The notes: generated from the sequence alone by a model not told the origin. A stretch of 64,000 bases of DNA from Mitragyna speciosa (GCA_024721245.1 CM045556.1:4756337-4820336); one strand, 5' to 3'. Shown: positions 24,238 through 36,935, counted from the stretch's first letter. Program-made: numbers and translations.

Positions 24238-26486
24238 ATATTTTAGAGATCCTAATAATTCTTTTACTAATTCTCCTTCATCACTACTATAGTCTTCTTC
24301 TTTAGAATTTCTGTCCTCTAATGATACTATGCTGTATACTGATTCTGTATCCTCCATATATTCATCTACTTCTAGTATATCATCTTGTACACATTCAACT
24401 AAAATTGAATTTTTATTATGCATATTCATTCTGTGATTACATTCTTTTGTTAAATGATCTGTAATTCCACAAGTAAAACTTGTTAACTTATTGTTGTAAT
24501 TTCTCTTGAGGTTGTATCTCCTAACATATTTATCTTTATTAAGGTATGGTTTTCTAGCATTAGATTTTCTAAAAAAATATTTCTTTTTAGGTTTTCTAGC
24601 ATATTTATTTTTCTTCTTCTTTTTAATCTTTGCCTATTTTTCATATCTTTGTGGTGTATAAATTTGTCTACAAGAGATATATTTTCCTTTCAATTGTCTA
24701 GAAATTTGTATATTTCTACATTTTTCTACAAGTTATTCTATTATTAATTTGACATTCATTGCTATATTATCTAACTGTGATGCTATTTGTTTCTCTTGGT
24801 ATTCTCTGTGAATTTCTCTTCCTAATGGATCTAGTAGTTTTAAAAATAATTTTCTCCTTTAATTTTATCATAGAAGAGTAATACATATAATCTAATAAAA
24901 ATGGTTTTGTTTGATTCCAATATTTTATTGTAATTGCTTGAATCGACGCATTGCTTCTTGTTGTCTTTGTATATTTCCTATATTTGGTTGAGAACCTTGA
25001 ATTAATATTTGTATTTTATTTGTAAAATTATAAGGATTTGTTCCCAATGATAAATCTATTGCAAAATCTTGTGGATAATTTGTTTTATATGCTTCCCATA
25101 TAGCTTTAGCTGATTCTCCTTAAAGGGCTTTCCAACTCTTCCATTCTATTCTCATGTTTGGTATGGACCTTTGAAGTTGGAAAGCCCTTTTGCCCCAGGA
25201 ATGTCCATTCTACCTTTTTCCTGGAAAGGCCAATCCCCACAAAAACTTAAGGAAAAGCTTTTCCACTTTATCCTGGAAACAAAAATATTAAACAATGGCA
25301 AGTTTACCCTCACGTGAAAATACATTAATGTATGCATGAAAATACATTAATAGATAATATGTACACATGAAAATACATTAATAAAGAATATGTTTTTTTC
25401 TTATGACAAATTTTCCTACATTGCTAGTTATACTACTAAAAAATACAAAAAAATAAAATATTTATTTATATTATAAAAAATTAATAATTAATACAATTGA
25501 ATTATTTATAATGAGTACATCATTTTTGTTAAATTAAAAATATTTCAATTCTTTTATGTACACTATAGCACACATACAAAAAATATATATACACCTTATA
25601 AAGAATTCATGGCACTTTTGTCAAATCAGCATATATTTTATTCCATTCTGACATCTCAATATGATTATACCAAACATTAGAAAGGAAACACATATTCCAT
25701 TCTGACTTAGTTGCCAAGACGTTGGAATGGAAAAAAATTTTCTAGCCCATTCTGGGTGGAAAGATATTTCGGGTGGATTGGCTTTCCATTCCCAATTAGT
25801 ATCAAATGTGGGGTAAGTTTATCTCATTTTCTAGTTATCATTTGTGACCATGTTTCTAAAAGTGTTGAGATAACTGTGGATCATGTGCTATTAAATTTAA
25901 TAATCTAGCATCATTTATTAAGTTCTTTTTATCTAAAGTTTCTAATGGCTTCCTTTTGCCTCTCGATTTAGTATTACTTTCTATTGGCTCCCAATATTCA
26001 TTATATGTTAACCTAGGAGGTTGTCCTGCTTGTTCTGGAATAAAGTGGTGGAGGTTTATTACTACTGGATCTTGCTGCATTATCCATTACTTCTACTTGT
26101 GCTGATTCTACTACTGGTCCAAGGGCTTCCATTCTTTTATATTTTCTAACTCTTAAATTTTTATCAATATTATAATAAAGTTTATCTTCTTCTTCTATTT
26201 CTTCTCTTTCTAATAATTCTAATTCTAACCTTAAAATTTCTTCTTCTGTTAATTCTAATCCTGCTGGTATTTTGAGCTTATCTTGTTCTGATTCTACATC
26301 TGTATTATTAACATATTCTATTATATCTTCTATTGTTATTTCTATGAGATTAAGTTCTCTATTATTCCAGATTTCTTCTAATTCTTGGTCTTCTTCTCCT
26401 TGTAATCTCTTACTTTCATAATCAGTACACATCATACTATAAATACTATCAGGATTTTTATACGTTATACTTTTATTTGGAACCAA
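24238..26486 (-). pseudogene. pararetroviral coat-protein region, broken, with degenerate CCHC finger
   Basis: The 5' part (26013-26486) is a Glu-rich segment of 157 residues. It shifts frame near 26013-26080 into a further segment ending at 25856. After the inserted element (25124-25813) the sequence resumes with a basic Lys/Arg-rich stretch (about 24530-24660). A finger follows at about 24430-24470, reading CGITDHLTKEC. It keeps the first and last Cys and the His, but the second Cys position is lost. An acidic tail (24238-24429) follows. This acidic-basic-finger order is typical of pararetroviral coat proteins. Several stops make it non-functional. Confidence 0.75.
25124..25813. mobile_element. 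second, 5'-truncated PIF/Harbinger-like element, 690 bp
   Basis: It is related to the 881-bp element: the right end, reverse-complemented, starts CCCCACATTTGATA, and internal words (AAAGCCCTTT, ATTCTCATGTTTGGTATG) are shared. The left end lacks the outer 35 or so bases of the relative and starts at agggctttcc. TAA lies outside both ends (25121-25123, 25814-25816). It splits the pararetrovirus coat region. Confidence 0.7.
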
Positions 26487-26522
26487 GCGGTTACTATTTT
26501 CAAAATGTTTGCTAACATTCTA

Positions 26523-27196
26523 TTATTCACCTATTAGAATAGATGGATCTATTTCTAAGGGTTTGGTCATTTTTATTCCTTTACAACTCATTGCTTCGAT
26601 TATTCCTTGTATATTTAATTTATATGTAATAGTGCTACTATTTGTTATTTTTCCTAGAAATCCTAAGTTTATTAGTAAATTTGCTTGTCCTTTTAAAATT
26701 CTCATATCCTTTTGTCTAAATTCCTAATTCTATATAATCTAAATCTTTAAGACTAATTTGAAAATCTAGAGAACAATAAAATATTCCTTTATTTTTACTC
26801 ATATCTACTTCTATTGATGCTATCATAGCTTTAGTAATATCTTCGAATCTTTCTGTCCAATAATAAAAGTAAAGGTCTTTGTCCCTATTTCTTTCTAGTT
26901 AGTCCTTTTATACCTATTACTCTCATTCCTATGTGCGCTAATTTTTTCCCTGATTGTTTTAAGGAACTTATTGTATTTCCACTTATCAGTTTTAAATTTA
27001 GGGGTTCTGTTGTTACTACTACTTCTTCTTCTCTATTAATTCTAAGTAGTTGTGTATTAAAATTTAATGGTCCTGTTCTATATAGTGCTCTAGGATTTAA
27101 TAACTCTATTTGATAAGTATTATAGAGTTCTTTGTCTCTATTTATGTCTATAATATCTTCTAATGTTTGTGTGCTAGTTAAAGGTCTAGATACCAA
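26523..27196 (-). pseudogene. pararetroviral movement-protein region, broken
   Basis: Consecutive minus-strand segments (26885-27196, about 26725-26884, 26523-26705) together show the pattern of the plant viral movement protein family (PF01107-like): an HIGMRVIGIKGLTRK segment, then EVDMSKNKGIFYCSLDFQ, then a TKGYE-type motif. Stops near 26885 and 26745 and a shift near 26710 break it. It lies directly upstream of the coat region, as in Caulimoviridae polyproteins. Confidence 0.75.
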
Positions 27197-27469
27197 TATT
27201 CTATTTTAAAAATTATTATTTTCTATACTTACTTGTTCATTTATTGGATTATCTCTAATAGTTCTACTTGTTCATGGAAACATAACTATGTTTGTCCTAC
27301 TCATTTTCTTGCCTTTAATGTCCCAAAAGTTAATGCCCTTGTTTTCTTTTTGGATTTTATTTTAGGTTCACTATTATCACTAATTTTAATGTTTTCTATT
27401 TTTCCTATTAAATCATCTAACTCTTTTTTATATTCTAATTTATTTACATTTACTTTCTAGTATATCTAT

Positions 27470-27960
27470 TCTTTGATGTAAGATACCAATAATCCTATTA
27501 TTGTGTTATTGTGTTTTGGACAAGTTCTATCTCCTACACTTGTTCCCAAGTGTCTAGTAAATCCTTCTGGTTCTTGGTGATAATTTTGAGAATTTATGAA
27601 AGACTCTTTATAATATTTATTATCTTCTAAATTCATTAACTAAGAGAAATATTTCTAATTTCTTGTAATAATTTTTCTACCTTATTATAACTGTGTTCTA
27701 AATCTAAGCTTTATTTCTTTTAATATGTCTTCTTGTGATTTTTCTATTTGTTCTTTATATATTTTTCTAATATTCTTAACTTGTTCTACGTGTTTTAATT
27801 TCTCAATAATACTACTGTTTTGATCTTTTATATATTTTTTATTTTCTATTAATTCACTTAATAATTGATTTTTATTTCTAAGTTGTTCATACACTGAATT
27901 CCACAAATTATAATTTTTCTTTTCTTGAAATTCTAAATTTTCTCCTAAAGATATTAACAA
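27470..27960 (-). pseudogene. upstream pararetroviral small ORF(s), coiled-coil
   Basis: The 91-residue frame at 27685-27960 is Lys/Glu-rich with heptad-like leucine/isoleucine spacing, as in the small virion-associated ORFs before pararetroviral polyproteins. Another minus-strand segment follows at about 27470-27640, with a short RTCPKHN patch. Identification rests mainly on position and composition. Confidence 0.5.
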
Positions 27961-28009
27961 ATATACAATACTATTTAACTATGTATTCTCAGTATGCAAA
28001 TAATGATAA

Positions 28010-28171
28010 GATGATGCATAATAATATATATTTACATTTATATTCATATGTATACATATACATATATATCTATGTAACTACATAGATACACACACATGTA
28101 TACATACAAACACATATATATGTATGTATGTATCTAGATATGTATATATTTTTATACATAATATGTATACC

Positions 28172-28207
<36 letters not shown>

Positions 28208-28745
28208 TACACACGTCTACATATTATGTATTTACATAATACACACAAACATAATATATATGCACATAATATATAATATATGCATATACATAATATATAT
28301 ATTTATAAATATATGTATGTATATTTTTATACATAGTATATTATGTATATACATAATATAAATATATATGTATGTACGTACGTACGTATGTATTTTCATA
28401 CGTAATATGTATATATACATCTTGTGTGTGTGTGTGTAATATATATATGTATATGTATATGTGTGTATATGTATATACACACATATACATATACATACAT
28501 ATATATATATATGTATGTATATTTATATATATAGGTATACATATTTTTGTATGTAATATGTATGTATGGATCTTGTGTGTGTGTGTACACACACACACAC
28601 ACATATATGTACATATATATATACACATACATATATACATATGCACACACACACATGCATACACACATACATATACATACACACACAATCTATATATATA
28701 TATATATATATATATATGTAATGTATCTCTGTGTGTGTATATGTA
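28010..28745. repeat. long compound TA/TG/CA microsatellite
   Basis: About 735 bp of TATATG, TACATA, CACACA and TATATA blocks. The long open frames on both strands here, all Tyr/Ile/His/Thr/Cys, are artefacts of the dinucleotide pattern. Confidence 0.95.
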
Positions 28746-28779
28746 TAAAATTGATGTAGTGTTAACTGATAAATAAGGC

Positions 28780-30910
28780 CATTGGAACTTTGGATAAATC
28801 GAATAAACTAAATAACTAGTAGAATCAAAACGTGACAGATAGATGCATAACTTAGAAAACGGCAGCAATATTAGCATTCTACTTTTCATTGAACACTATT
28901 TATTTCTTATTTATGTGTGAAAAGACATAGTACCCTTAATAAAAAATGGAGTGTCAACCACCCTTTAGAAAATAAGATCCAATTTTCTCTAATTAAAAGA
29001 TAAGACTAACTTAATACATGTGATATGGGTGATGTCGCAACTATTTCAAGTACAAAAAGATCCAATGTTGTCAAAAACAGAAAAATATTGATTTGAATAA
29101 GACTAGCATAGTGAAATGATTAAACACGTAATTTAAGTATATTTAGAAAATAAAGAAAAACTAAGGAAATTCGGTCAATTGTTCGATTTTTAGACCTTTT
29201 TCTTGTGTTAATCACTATCGATATCATATGTACAAGTTCAAAATGTTTAAATATATTTTAAGTTATCATAAAACTTTAAGAAAATTCTGCACTCCACTTG
29301 CAGTAACAAAGAAGTCTTCTTTACCTCTTATTTTTCAGTCACTTCTTATGGTTTAAACTTATATAACATCATCATATCTTAACAGGATGATAAAATCCCA
29401 AAACTTTAAATCATTTTCTTAAAAAAGATGTTGTATACACTATGGTACAAAATAAGTGAATAACCATTTCAACTTTGGAAATACTAAAACTGAAAATCTA
29501 CAGATAGCAATTCGCATTATTATCTAATGATCTCAGATTTCGATAATATGCAGAAGGTACAAAGTTTGGGAATTATTTTTTTCTTTCTGACTTACTTTGT
29601 GGATTTTCTATATATTAACTTGTTCCCCATGCTTTTGTTTTTAGCTTGACAAAGATTTGAGTATGTAAATAGACAAGTAAACAAATATAAGTATGTGTGT
29701 GCGCACATGCATACACACACAAACCCATACACTAGATAAAGATAAATAAATATATACGTATGTGTATGTGCGTAAAAATAATAAATGAAGGATTGGATCT
29801 TTAGATAAATCAGATACACTAAATAACCGGCAGCTAAAAAATTCATATTATTAATCGGCCAAATAAATAATGGGTTAGAATTGAATAGAGCTTTTTCTAA
29901 AAACAACCGGAAAAAAATAAAAAATTCAAAGTCGAAAAACCAAAACTAACCGATGAACACCCTTATTTAGTACTAACTGGAGGGCTGTTGTTTAGTTTTG
30001 AGCTAAAACCGTGCTCCTTAAAAACGAGAGATAGTTGCACAATATAGAAAATTGTAGCGATACTAGCAATCTACATTTTATTATTGACACTCCATTTATT
30101 TTATATTTATGTGTGAAAAGATATATTGCTAGTAACAAAAAAAATGGAGTGCTAAATACTTTGTAGAAAATAAAATCCAAATTTCTCTAATAAAAAATGC
30201 GATTGACTTTATACATGTAATATGGGTGTAATACGGGTGGTGTAGTAACTAATTTCTAGTACAATCTAAATAACGAAAAGATCCAACATTGTTAAAAAAA
30301 AAACTGTTGATTAGAAGAATCAAGGACACAGTAAAGTGATTAAACATGTACCTTTAGAAAATAAAAACTAAAGAAATTTGGTAAATTGATCAATTTTAGA
30401 CTTCTTTTCTTAGTTGTGTTAATTATTGTTGATATCTTATTTACAGGTTCAAAATGCAAAAATAGATATTGACTTATCATAGATTAAGAAAATTCTACGC
30501 TTCCATTATGGTATGGTACTGTAACTAGGAAATCATTTGTAAATTTCACTCTATTTTTTGGCCCTTCTTTATAATAAAAACTTTTACAACTATATTATAT
30601 CCTAAACCTACTTTTAGTTACTTTTTATAGTAAAATTTTTTGTCATAGTACCTTATCCTAACATTACTTTTTATGATTAAAAGAGTTGTATCTCTATATT
30701 ATATCCTAACCCTATTTTCTAGTCATCTTTTAGTAGCCAAAACTTTAAATCATTTCCTATGAACTAGAGGCTTTATATAAAATGATATAGAATAAGTGAC
30801 AAACCATCTCAAGTTTGAAAATACTAAAACCTGAAATGTAAATATAGCGACTCACATTATTATTTTATTATTCTCAGACTTCAACTTCAAGCAGAAAGTA
30901 CAAGAGTTTT
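28780..30910. repeat. tandem segmental duplication, two diverged copies; third copy at 55905-56660
   Basis: The sequence from about 28780 (gaactttggataaatcgaat) to 29590 recurs from about 29795 (ggatctttagataaatcaga) to 30910. The later parts run in the same order (gtgtgaaaagacatag, taaaatccaa, gatccaa, then caaaatg and aatctacag-like words). A third copy, next to PPR fragment B, lies at 55905-56660. No coding sequence is supported. A CA/TG patch lies near 29695-29775. Confidence 0.7.
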
Positions 30911-30920
30911 TGAATTATTA

Positions 30921-31411
30921 TTTGGTTTAATCCCAAAATACCCCTGTGATTATGAATCATTAGCAAATTACCCTTTGTGTTTAAGAAACTGCAATATGTG
31001 GATGAACGTGTGTTTCCTGTTAAAGTACTCTCACCTTGAGAACTTTTAGCCCACTATTCAATTATAATACTAGAAGATTAGGGAAAAATTATAAAAGCGA
31101 ATACTAAATTAATTAATTGAGTGGTAGGAGTACCAAGTAAGTAGGCTGAACAGACGCAATTACACCACTCTGCGATATATTTAAAGAGAAAAAGTAAGCC
31201 AAGTCACAAAAAATTTAACAATTGAACCTGGATAAATTTGATACAAAAATTTTAGGTTTTGGCACGAAAAAGAGCAAATTAAAGCATTGTGTATAAGATG
31301 GCATAAATGTCTTTTATCAATTCAAGGGGATAATTTGTATGTTTGTTAAATAAAGAGGACAATTTACTACTGATTTAACATTACAAGGCCAAATTTTATG
31401 ATTTAGCCTTA
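30921..31411. mobile_element. MITE-like element with about 65-bp diverged inverted termini
   Basis: The left end (ggtttaatcccaaaatac, then cattagcaaattaccctttg) pairs with the reverse complement of the right end (ggctaaatcataaaattt, then cagtagtaaattgtcctctt). The interior is non-coding. Confidence 0.5.
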
Positions 31412-32069
31412 TTCTTTTTCCTTTTCCAATTTACTTATAGCACAGAAATCATTGAAGAGCTAATTTCGCCAAAAGCGAAAAATAATATGAACACCAAATA
31501 AGAATTAAGCAATTGAGAGATATAATTGCTAATTGGGGTGGTCAGAAGACAAGGATCCAACAAAATTAGAAGCGCAGGAAATAAATAAATGTAGCAGTTG
31601 AAAGGGAAGAAAAAATTTTCCCAACAAAATGAAAGAACTAAACAGCAATCTAATGGACACAAAGTTGTGACAAAAAGATGCAAAATTTCGAGCTCACACG
31701 GCGGTGTCAAATGAACATGTGATTAGCACACACGCTCCAAGAAGTAACCTAATCTGAACCAAATTTTGTAAGGCCTTTTGTTTTATTTGATAAATAACCC
31801 AAACATTTTACAAAGTAACCAAAAGAAGGGCAGAAATAATTGAAATGACAAAAAGAAAACCAGAAGCCGGAATACACTCCAGTAATCTGAAATCTGTTAG
31901 TAATCATCATCCATGGAAAATAAGAAAAAGAATGACATACTTCTATAATAGTCAATAATATGATAAATACCATTAGACTCCTTTAAGAACAACTCTTTCT
32001 GTATATACACATTTGTCCAAAGTATAGATCATTTCTGCACATACTACTGCCAACGTGCATAACCATTGA
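31412..32069. other. gene-free stretch
   Basis: No supported gene or repeat. The minus-strand open frames at 31435-31710 and 31749-31973 are hydrophobic low-information translations without family motifs. Confidence 0.5.
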
Positions 32070-32240
32070 GATTGTCCTGAACCATAGCCTCGTCTCATTA
32101 TTCATTGGCATTGCCTTGAGAGGTTAGGAATCATTTGTTGTACCTCCTCTGAGATAGTCCGGAACCATAGCCTCGTCTCATTATTCATTGGCATTGCCTT
32201 GAGAGGTCAAGAATCATTTGCTGTACCTTCTCTGTAATCA
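32070..32240. repeat. about 86-bp tandem duplication
   Basis: The unit containing gaaccatagcctcgtctcat followed by tattcattggcattgccttg occurs twice in direct order with a few differences. Confidence 0.8.
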
Positions 32241-32999
32241 TAGAGAAAAAAAAAGCATCACAAACTCTACAAGAACGAGGTATGCCAAAACAGTATTCAA
32301 GTCAAACATCAAACTTACAAGCAGTGATTAGCGAATGTTGTTTTCCTTCGCAATGAAATAACAACTTATTGTTTTAGTTATACAATAAAACTAACAACCA
32401 TAATTCTTTGGGGTATGAATTATGCTCAAACCTGCAAGAGTGAATATATCCAATCCTTGCAAGAGATATTGACTCGTCAAAGCAAGCTTATTCAACTATA
32501 TGAAGAAATACTTTATAGACTTTTTGATTATTGGACAAACCTTGCCCCCAATCGAGAACTAACCACTAAGAGATGCAAGGAAAAGAGTAGAGAAAAAGGC
32601 TAATTAGTCATCTTCGTTGCCAAAGCTAAGACACTGAAAAGATCAGAATGAGCATATTTTACTTTTTGGTTAAAAAAAAAAATTGCAAAATCAAAAAAAA
32701 CATAAACATGGATTATAATTTGGAGCTATATCTGAGAGGAAACCCTATTTCAGAATCTGGAACAGCTTCATAACAAGAATCTATTATGATTACCGATTAG
32801 AATTGACAACATTTCCATCTAGTATGTCGGACAGCATAATTTAAGCCAGCAAGCAATACCACTAAGATGCAACATAATCTTCCAGATCAAACAGAACTCT
32901 TTGATAGTCATTCAACTACAAAATTATCACCAAATAGGAATTAAGAAGACAGACTCAAATTGGCACTAAAATAAAGGTACAAATGAGAAAATGCAACAA

Positions 33000-34030
33000 A
33001 AGAATTGCCTGCAGTTCAAAGTCCCTGGTACTGTAGTTTCAAATATGAAATGTAAAACATGACAATTGAAGGTTCATATAAGACTTGCAAATCCTGAGTT
33101 ACCTTCGCCATAAAAAAAAGTTGTTTTGATCAACTGAATCTGTCACATCCCAACTACCCTAGCAAGCCTGGTTAAACAACTTTCACGATTAGCCAACAGA
33201 ATTGATACAGATAAGAAAGTTTTTAGCAACAACAATTTCAATCCAAACACTGATGCATAAAATCACCTTATTATCAACAAGTATCCCGTGTTATAAACCA
33301 AATATATCTGGAAGACTTCAAATTTTGAAAACCAACAATAAAGTTTTGCAGACTGTCACCCACAGAAATTTAGGTGCTCAAGTCAGTTGTGAAGGTCCAT
33401 CGTATGATCCTACTCAAGCAGAAAGACTTCAACCAATATAACGATCCTATTTAAATAATTCCCACAGGTGACAAATAGGAGGCCATAACAGTATTGTAAT
33501 TACAATAGATATTACTTAGAAGTAATTCCAAGCAGACAAACACTTGAGCAATAATGTTAAGAAAAATATCAAGACACAATAATGCCACTCACATGCTATG
33601 ATCCGGGTGTGTGCATGCGTGCATGCGTGCCTGTGCGTGATGTATATATATGTTGTTTAAAACTAATCAAAAGCAAATACTGCATGCAAATAGAGGCAGA
33701 TTCAACAGACTAAAGATGGATCTTTACAATAAACAGCAGAGATGCTTAACGAGCATAAAGTAGGATGGTCTGAAAAGGAAGAGAAACAATATCTAGATCC
33801 TTCAGTTCTTAACCAGAGCAGCAAAGCATCGCATTAATTTAGTATGTTTTGCAATTACTGAAATATTTTGTGCTTCATCAAAGCTCAGAAATGCCAACCA
33901 TTGCGGAAGAAATTGAAGAACTTCTTGGGAATCTTGCAATTGCTGAAGAGATACTGGAACAGTGGGAGCTCTAGAGATCCACAACAGAACATGTGATATT
34001 CACTTTATCCTACACTAATGCTTTTGATGT
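33000..34030. repeat. 3' flank of PPR copy A, duplicated at 61900-62650 and 63130-63664
   Basis: Words such as gatcctactcaagcagaaag (33407), and the equivalents near 62080 and 63165, mark three homologous 3' flanks of the PPR copies. A purine/pyrimidine alternating run (tgtgtgcatgcgtgcatgcg) lies at 33607. No separate gene is supported here. 32241-32999 likewise shows no gene. Confidence 0.65.
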
Positions 34031-34034
34031 CCTG

Positions 34035-35889
34035 CTACTTGGAATTAAACTGCTGAAGTATCTTAAGAAGAGTAGGATCATTTTCTTTTTCTGAGACCAC
34101 ATCTAGTAAACTGGAAAAGTTAGATGAATCCAATGAAAATCCTCTCCGACCCATTTCTTCAAGGTAGACCATTACATCATTGTATTTACCTCCCTCAATA
34201 AATCCTCGGATAATAATAGTATAAGTAATCCCATCTGGTGAGCAACCATTCTCTTCCATCTTTACAACAAATTCTTTCGCTTCCTCTGATAAACCTTCCA
34301 GGCATAGTCCACTTATCATTGTAGTATATGTCCTAATGTCAGGACGCAATCCTTTTTGGGGGAGACTGTCAAAAATAACCCGTGCATTATCAAGCCCCCT
34401 ATTTTTGCACAATCCATCAAGGATGATATTCCACATGGATATATCAAGACTTAATCCATGAACTTCCATCTTATGTGATAACTGCAATGCTTCATCTACA
34501 CGTCCATTCTTGCATAAACCATTCAACATTACACAGTAGGTGTAATATTCAGGATTCAGTCCAGCAGCTTGCATCTTGTTGAAGACCTTCTTGGCATTAG
34601 CAACCCTTCCCAACCAAAATAATCCTTGCAAGAGAGTATTATATGTACTAATTCCAGGTGTTAAACCTTTACGTGTGATCTCTTGGAAGAGATGAATGGC
34701 CTCATCCATTTTCATTTTCTTCAAATACGCATTGATCAAAATATTATACGTTATAACTTCTGGACTAAGGCCTCTAATAATCATGGTATCAAAAACTCTC
34801 CTTGCTTCATCTATTCGACCTTGCAAACAGTATCCTTCCATCAATGCACCAAATGTAAACTCGTTAGGATTCTCACCATTTTGAATCATGATTTGGAATA
34901 CATCTTCTGCATCATCCACCATTCCTTCCTTACACAATCCATCAATCAAAGTAGTATAAGTAACAACGTTAAGGGGCAATATTAAAATTGCTCATCTCGT
35001 TCAATAGATTCTTGACCTCTTTCCATTTTCCTACACTACAAAGTCCACCAATCAAGCAACTGTAGGTGATAACATCAGGCACGGTACGCTTCTCAATCAT
35101 CTCGCGTAAAAGTGAAAGGGCTTCATCCACCCTTTTACCCTTACACAGACTATCTATGATAGAGTTGTAAGCAGCAGCATGAGGTTTGCACGTCCCACTT
35201 TCCATTACCCTGAGCAATTCAAGGGCATTTCCGGTTTCCCCCGCCTTACACAGACCATCTATTAGAATCCCAAACATATAATTATCGGGCTGGCATAGCT
35301 TCTCGTAAATTATCTTCTTGAACAATTCTTGTGCCTCGCGAATCCTGTGCTGCCTAATGAATCCTTTGAGTAAAGTATTAAACGTGCCTACTTGAGGCAG
35401 ATAACCGCGCTTGAAGAAGACTCCCAGTAAAGAAAACCCAAAATCGACTCAACCCATGAGGCAGTAACAATTAATAGCAACATTCATGATGCACCCATCA
35501 ACCGGAATTCCTGAAATGCACATATCTTTGTAAAGGGAAATAGCAGATGAATATTGCTTCAACTTACCGACACGCCCAAGCAATTGGTTGAATTGAATGG
35601 CACAAGGCAGAGGCCTCATTCGGACCATCTGATTGTATAAGCTCACGGCATCTTCTACCTTGCTGAGTTCATTAATATCCTTCTTCAACACCCCAATACT
35701 AGTATTACTAGTTGCAGAATCAGAACTAGAAGCAGCAGAGAAACAAAAAGCTAAAAATTGGGAATTGGGGTTAATGTTTCGATTTGGGGAGAGAAGTGCA
35801 AGAATAGAAGGACCAGCATTAGTAGTACTGCCTGATGCAACTTTGTTGAAATTATGAATAAAAAGAGGAACAGCTCTTTTCTTCATCAT
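34035..35889 (-). pseudogene. PPR copy A: P-class, restorer-of-fertility-like PPR gene with a nonsense codon and a frameshift
   Basis: About 615 codons of a P-class PPR protein, an RNA-binding family of mitochondria and plastids. The N-terminus is basic and Ser-rich, as for organellar import. Repeats show the usual YNTLIDGLCKxG pattern; about 9 are in the C-terminal 314 residues and about 4 upstream. There are two breaks. The first is a TGA at 35449-35451, after NCYCLMG, where a CGA codon would keep the frame. The second is an extra C in a CCCC run at about 34973-34976; paralogue B has the in-frame version one base shorter. Beyond each break the PPR pattern continues without gaps, so the gene was recently intact. 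Single exon, as usual for the family. It could be a sequencing error at the C run, but the TGA makes a pseudogene more likely. The restorer-like label is inferred from repeat style and local clustering. Confidence 0.8.
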
Positions 35890-36300
35890 CGTGTTGGTGG
35901 GAGAAGATTGATTTCTTCCGTCTCTGGTGGAGGGCGGCCGCCGCTGCGGCGGAGGAGAAGGAGGACCGCTGTTTTGCTTAAAAGTTTCCTCTCTCTCTCT
36001 CTCTCTCTTTTTTTTTTTTTTTTTTTATTTATACTATTTTATGGAAAGGTAATATTGGTGAAATGAATTTACCGAAAAAGTAAAAAAAACGCAATCGGAT
36101 GGGTGTTGATTTACTTTGTTGTAACTTCAACTGTCTTTTTTTTTTTTTTTTTTTTTTTTTAGATCTAAAGGAAGCCCTAAATTTAGATGAAAGGGTTTGG
36201 GAGTTGAAAAAAAAAAAAACTTATGAGTACTTAGTATTTTTAAATTTTATATTACTCTTTTATTCAGTAGCCCTATATTTTCATTTTTCTAAAGCATGAA
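35890..36300. other. upstream region of PPR copy A
   Basis: A GC-rich leader with ggcggccgccgctgcggcgg at about 35935 is followed by a CT run and long T runs (36008-36027, 36136-36160). It probably includes the promoter of PPR copy A. No distinct gene is seen. Confidence 0.4.
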
Positions 36301-36639
36301 TGTTTTTTAACAATTTATAACCTCATCAAAATGCCCTCTATACTTCCTCATATCACAGGAGAAAAGAATGACAAATTAGATATTTCTTCATCTTATCCTC
36401 AACTTTTCCATTTTTCGTTGACCTTTAATTTTAAAATTGAGCAACAATGTCACATGTCTTAGAGATTATAATTTAAAAGAGGCCCAAATAAACTGGCAAA
36501 TTTGTCAAAATATTGCTCCAAAAAAAGAAAATTCGGCATTTGTAGGTGTCAGATAAAATTTTTTGACATCTAAAGGCGCCGCGTTTGGAAAACGCAGAGC
36601 ACAATTTTTTTTTTTTTAAAACAAAAGCGCCGCTGCTGA

Positions 36640-36935
36640 CACGCCGCACCGTAGAGCGCGACATGTGGCACACTTGTCTGCCACTAACAGCACGGCTGGT
36701 CAGCGGGCAGACGTGGCGCTGACGACCCGCATCGCAGAGGGCGACACGTGGCACGCTTGTCTGCCACCGACAGCACGGCTGGTCAGCGGGCAGCCTGCCC
36801 GCTGACCGGCACGCTTTTTCCAGTGTCAAACGCAACGTTTTTTGGGCGTTTGACACGTGGCGTTGTCGGTGGAAGCTCTCTCCCCACCGACAGCACGGCC
36901 GGTCAGCAGGCAGATTTTGCCGGTTGACCGATAGT
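36640..36935. repeat. GC-rich subterminal repeats at the left end of the MULE
   Basis: Two copies (about 36651 and 36737) of a unit with gcgacatgtggcacacttgt followed by cagcacggctggtcagcggg, and a partial third copy near 36880. They contain inverted words (ctgcccgctgacc against ggtcagcgggcag) that could form hairpins. GC content is far above the surroundings. Confidence 0.75.

Larger units (their letters stand above)
22440..27960 (-). mobile_element. endogenous pararetrovirus fragment (Caulimoviridae-like), multiply broken
   Basis: On the minus strand the order is: a coiled-coil ORF, a movement-protein region, coat-protein acidic and basic regions with a degenerate zinc finger, a second cysteine-rich patch, and an aspartic-protease-like patch. 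This is the gene order of plant pararetrovirus polyproteins. No reverse transcriptase or RNase H is found, so the downstream third is missing. The reading frame is interrupted by many stops and shifts and by two inserted DNA transposons (23354-24234 and 25124-25813). It is an old, non-functional integrated copy. The genus cannot be fixed by eye. Confidence 0.85.

Noticed and set aside
28128..28889. Several overlapping long open frames on both strands
   Set aside because: They are translations of a TA/TG microsatellite (Tyr, Ile, His, Thr, Cys only) and have no codon or domain signal.
30000..30200. Possible gene shared by the 28.8-30.9 kb and 55.9-56.7 kb copies (frames at 29992-30180 and 56190-56378)
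   Set aside because: The frames are similar only because the DNA is duplicated, and the earlier copy at 28780-29590 has no matching open frame.
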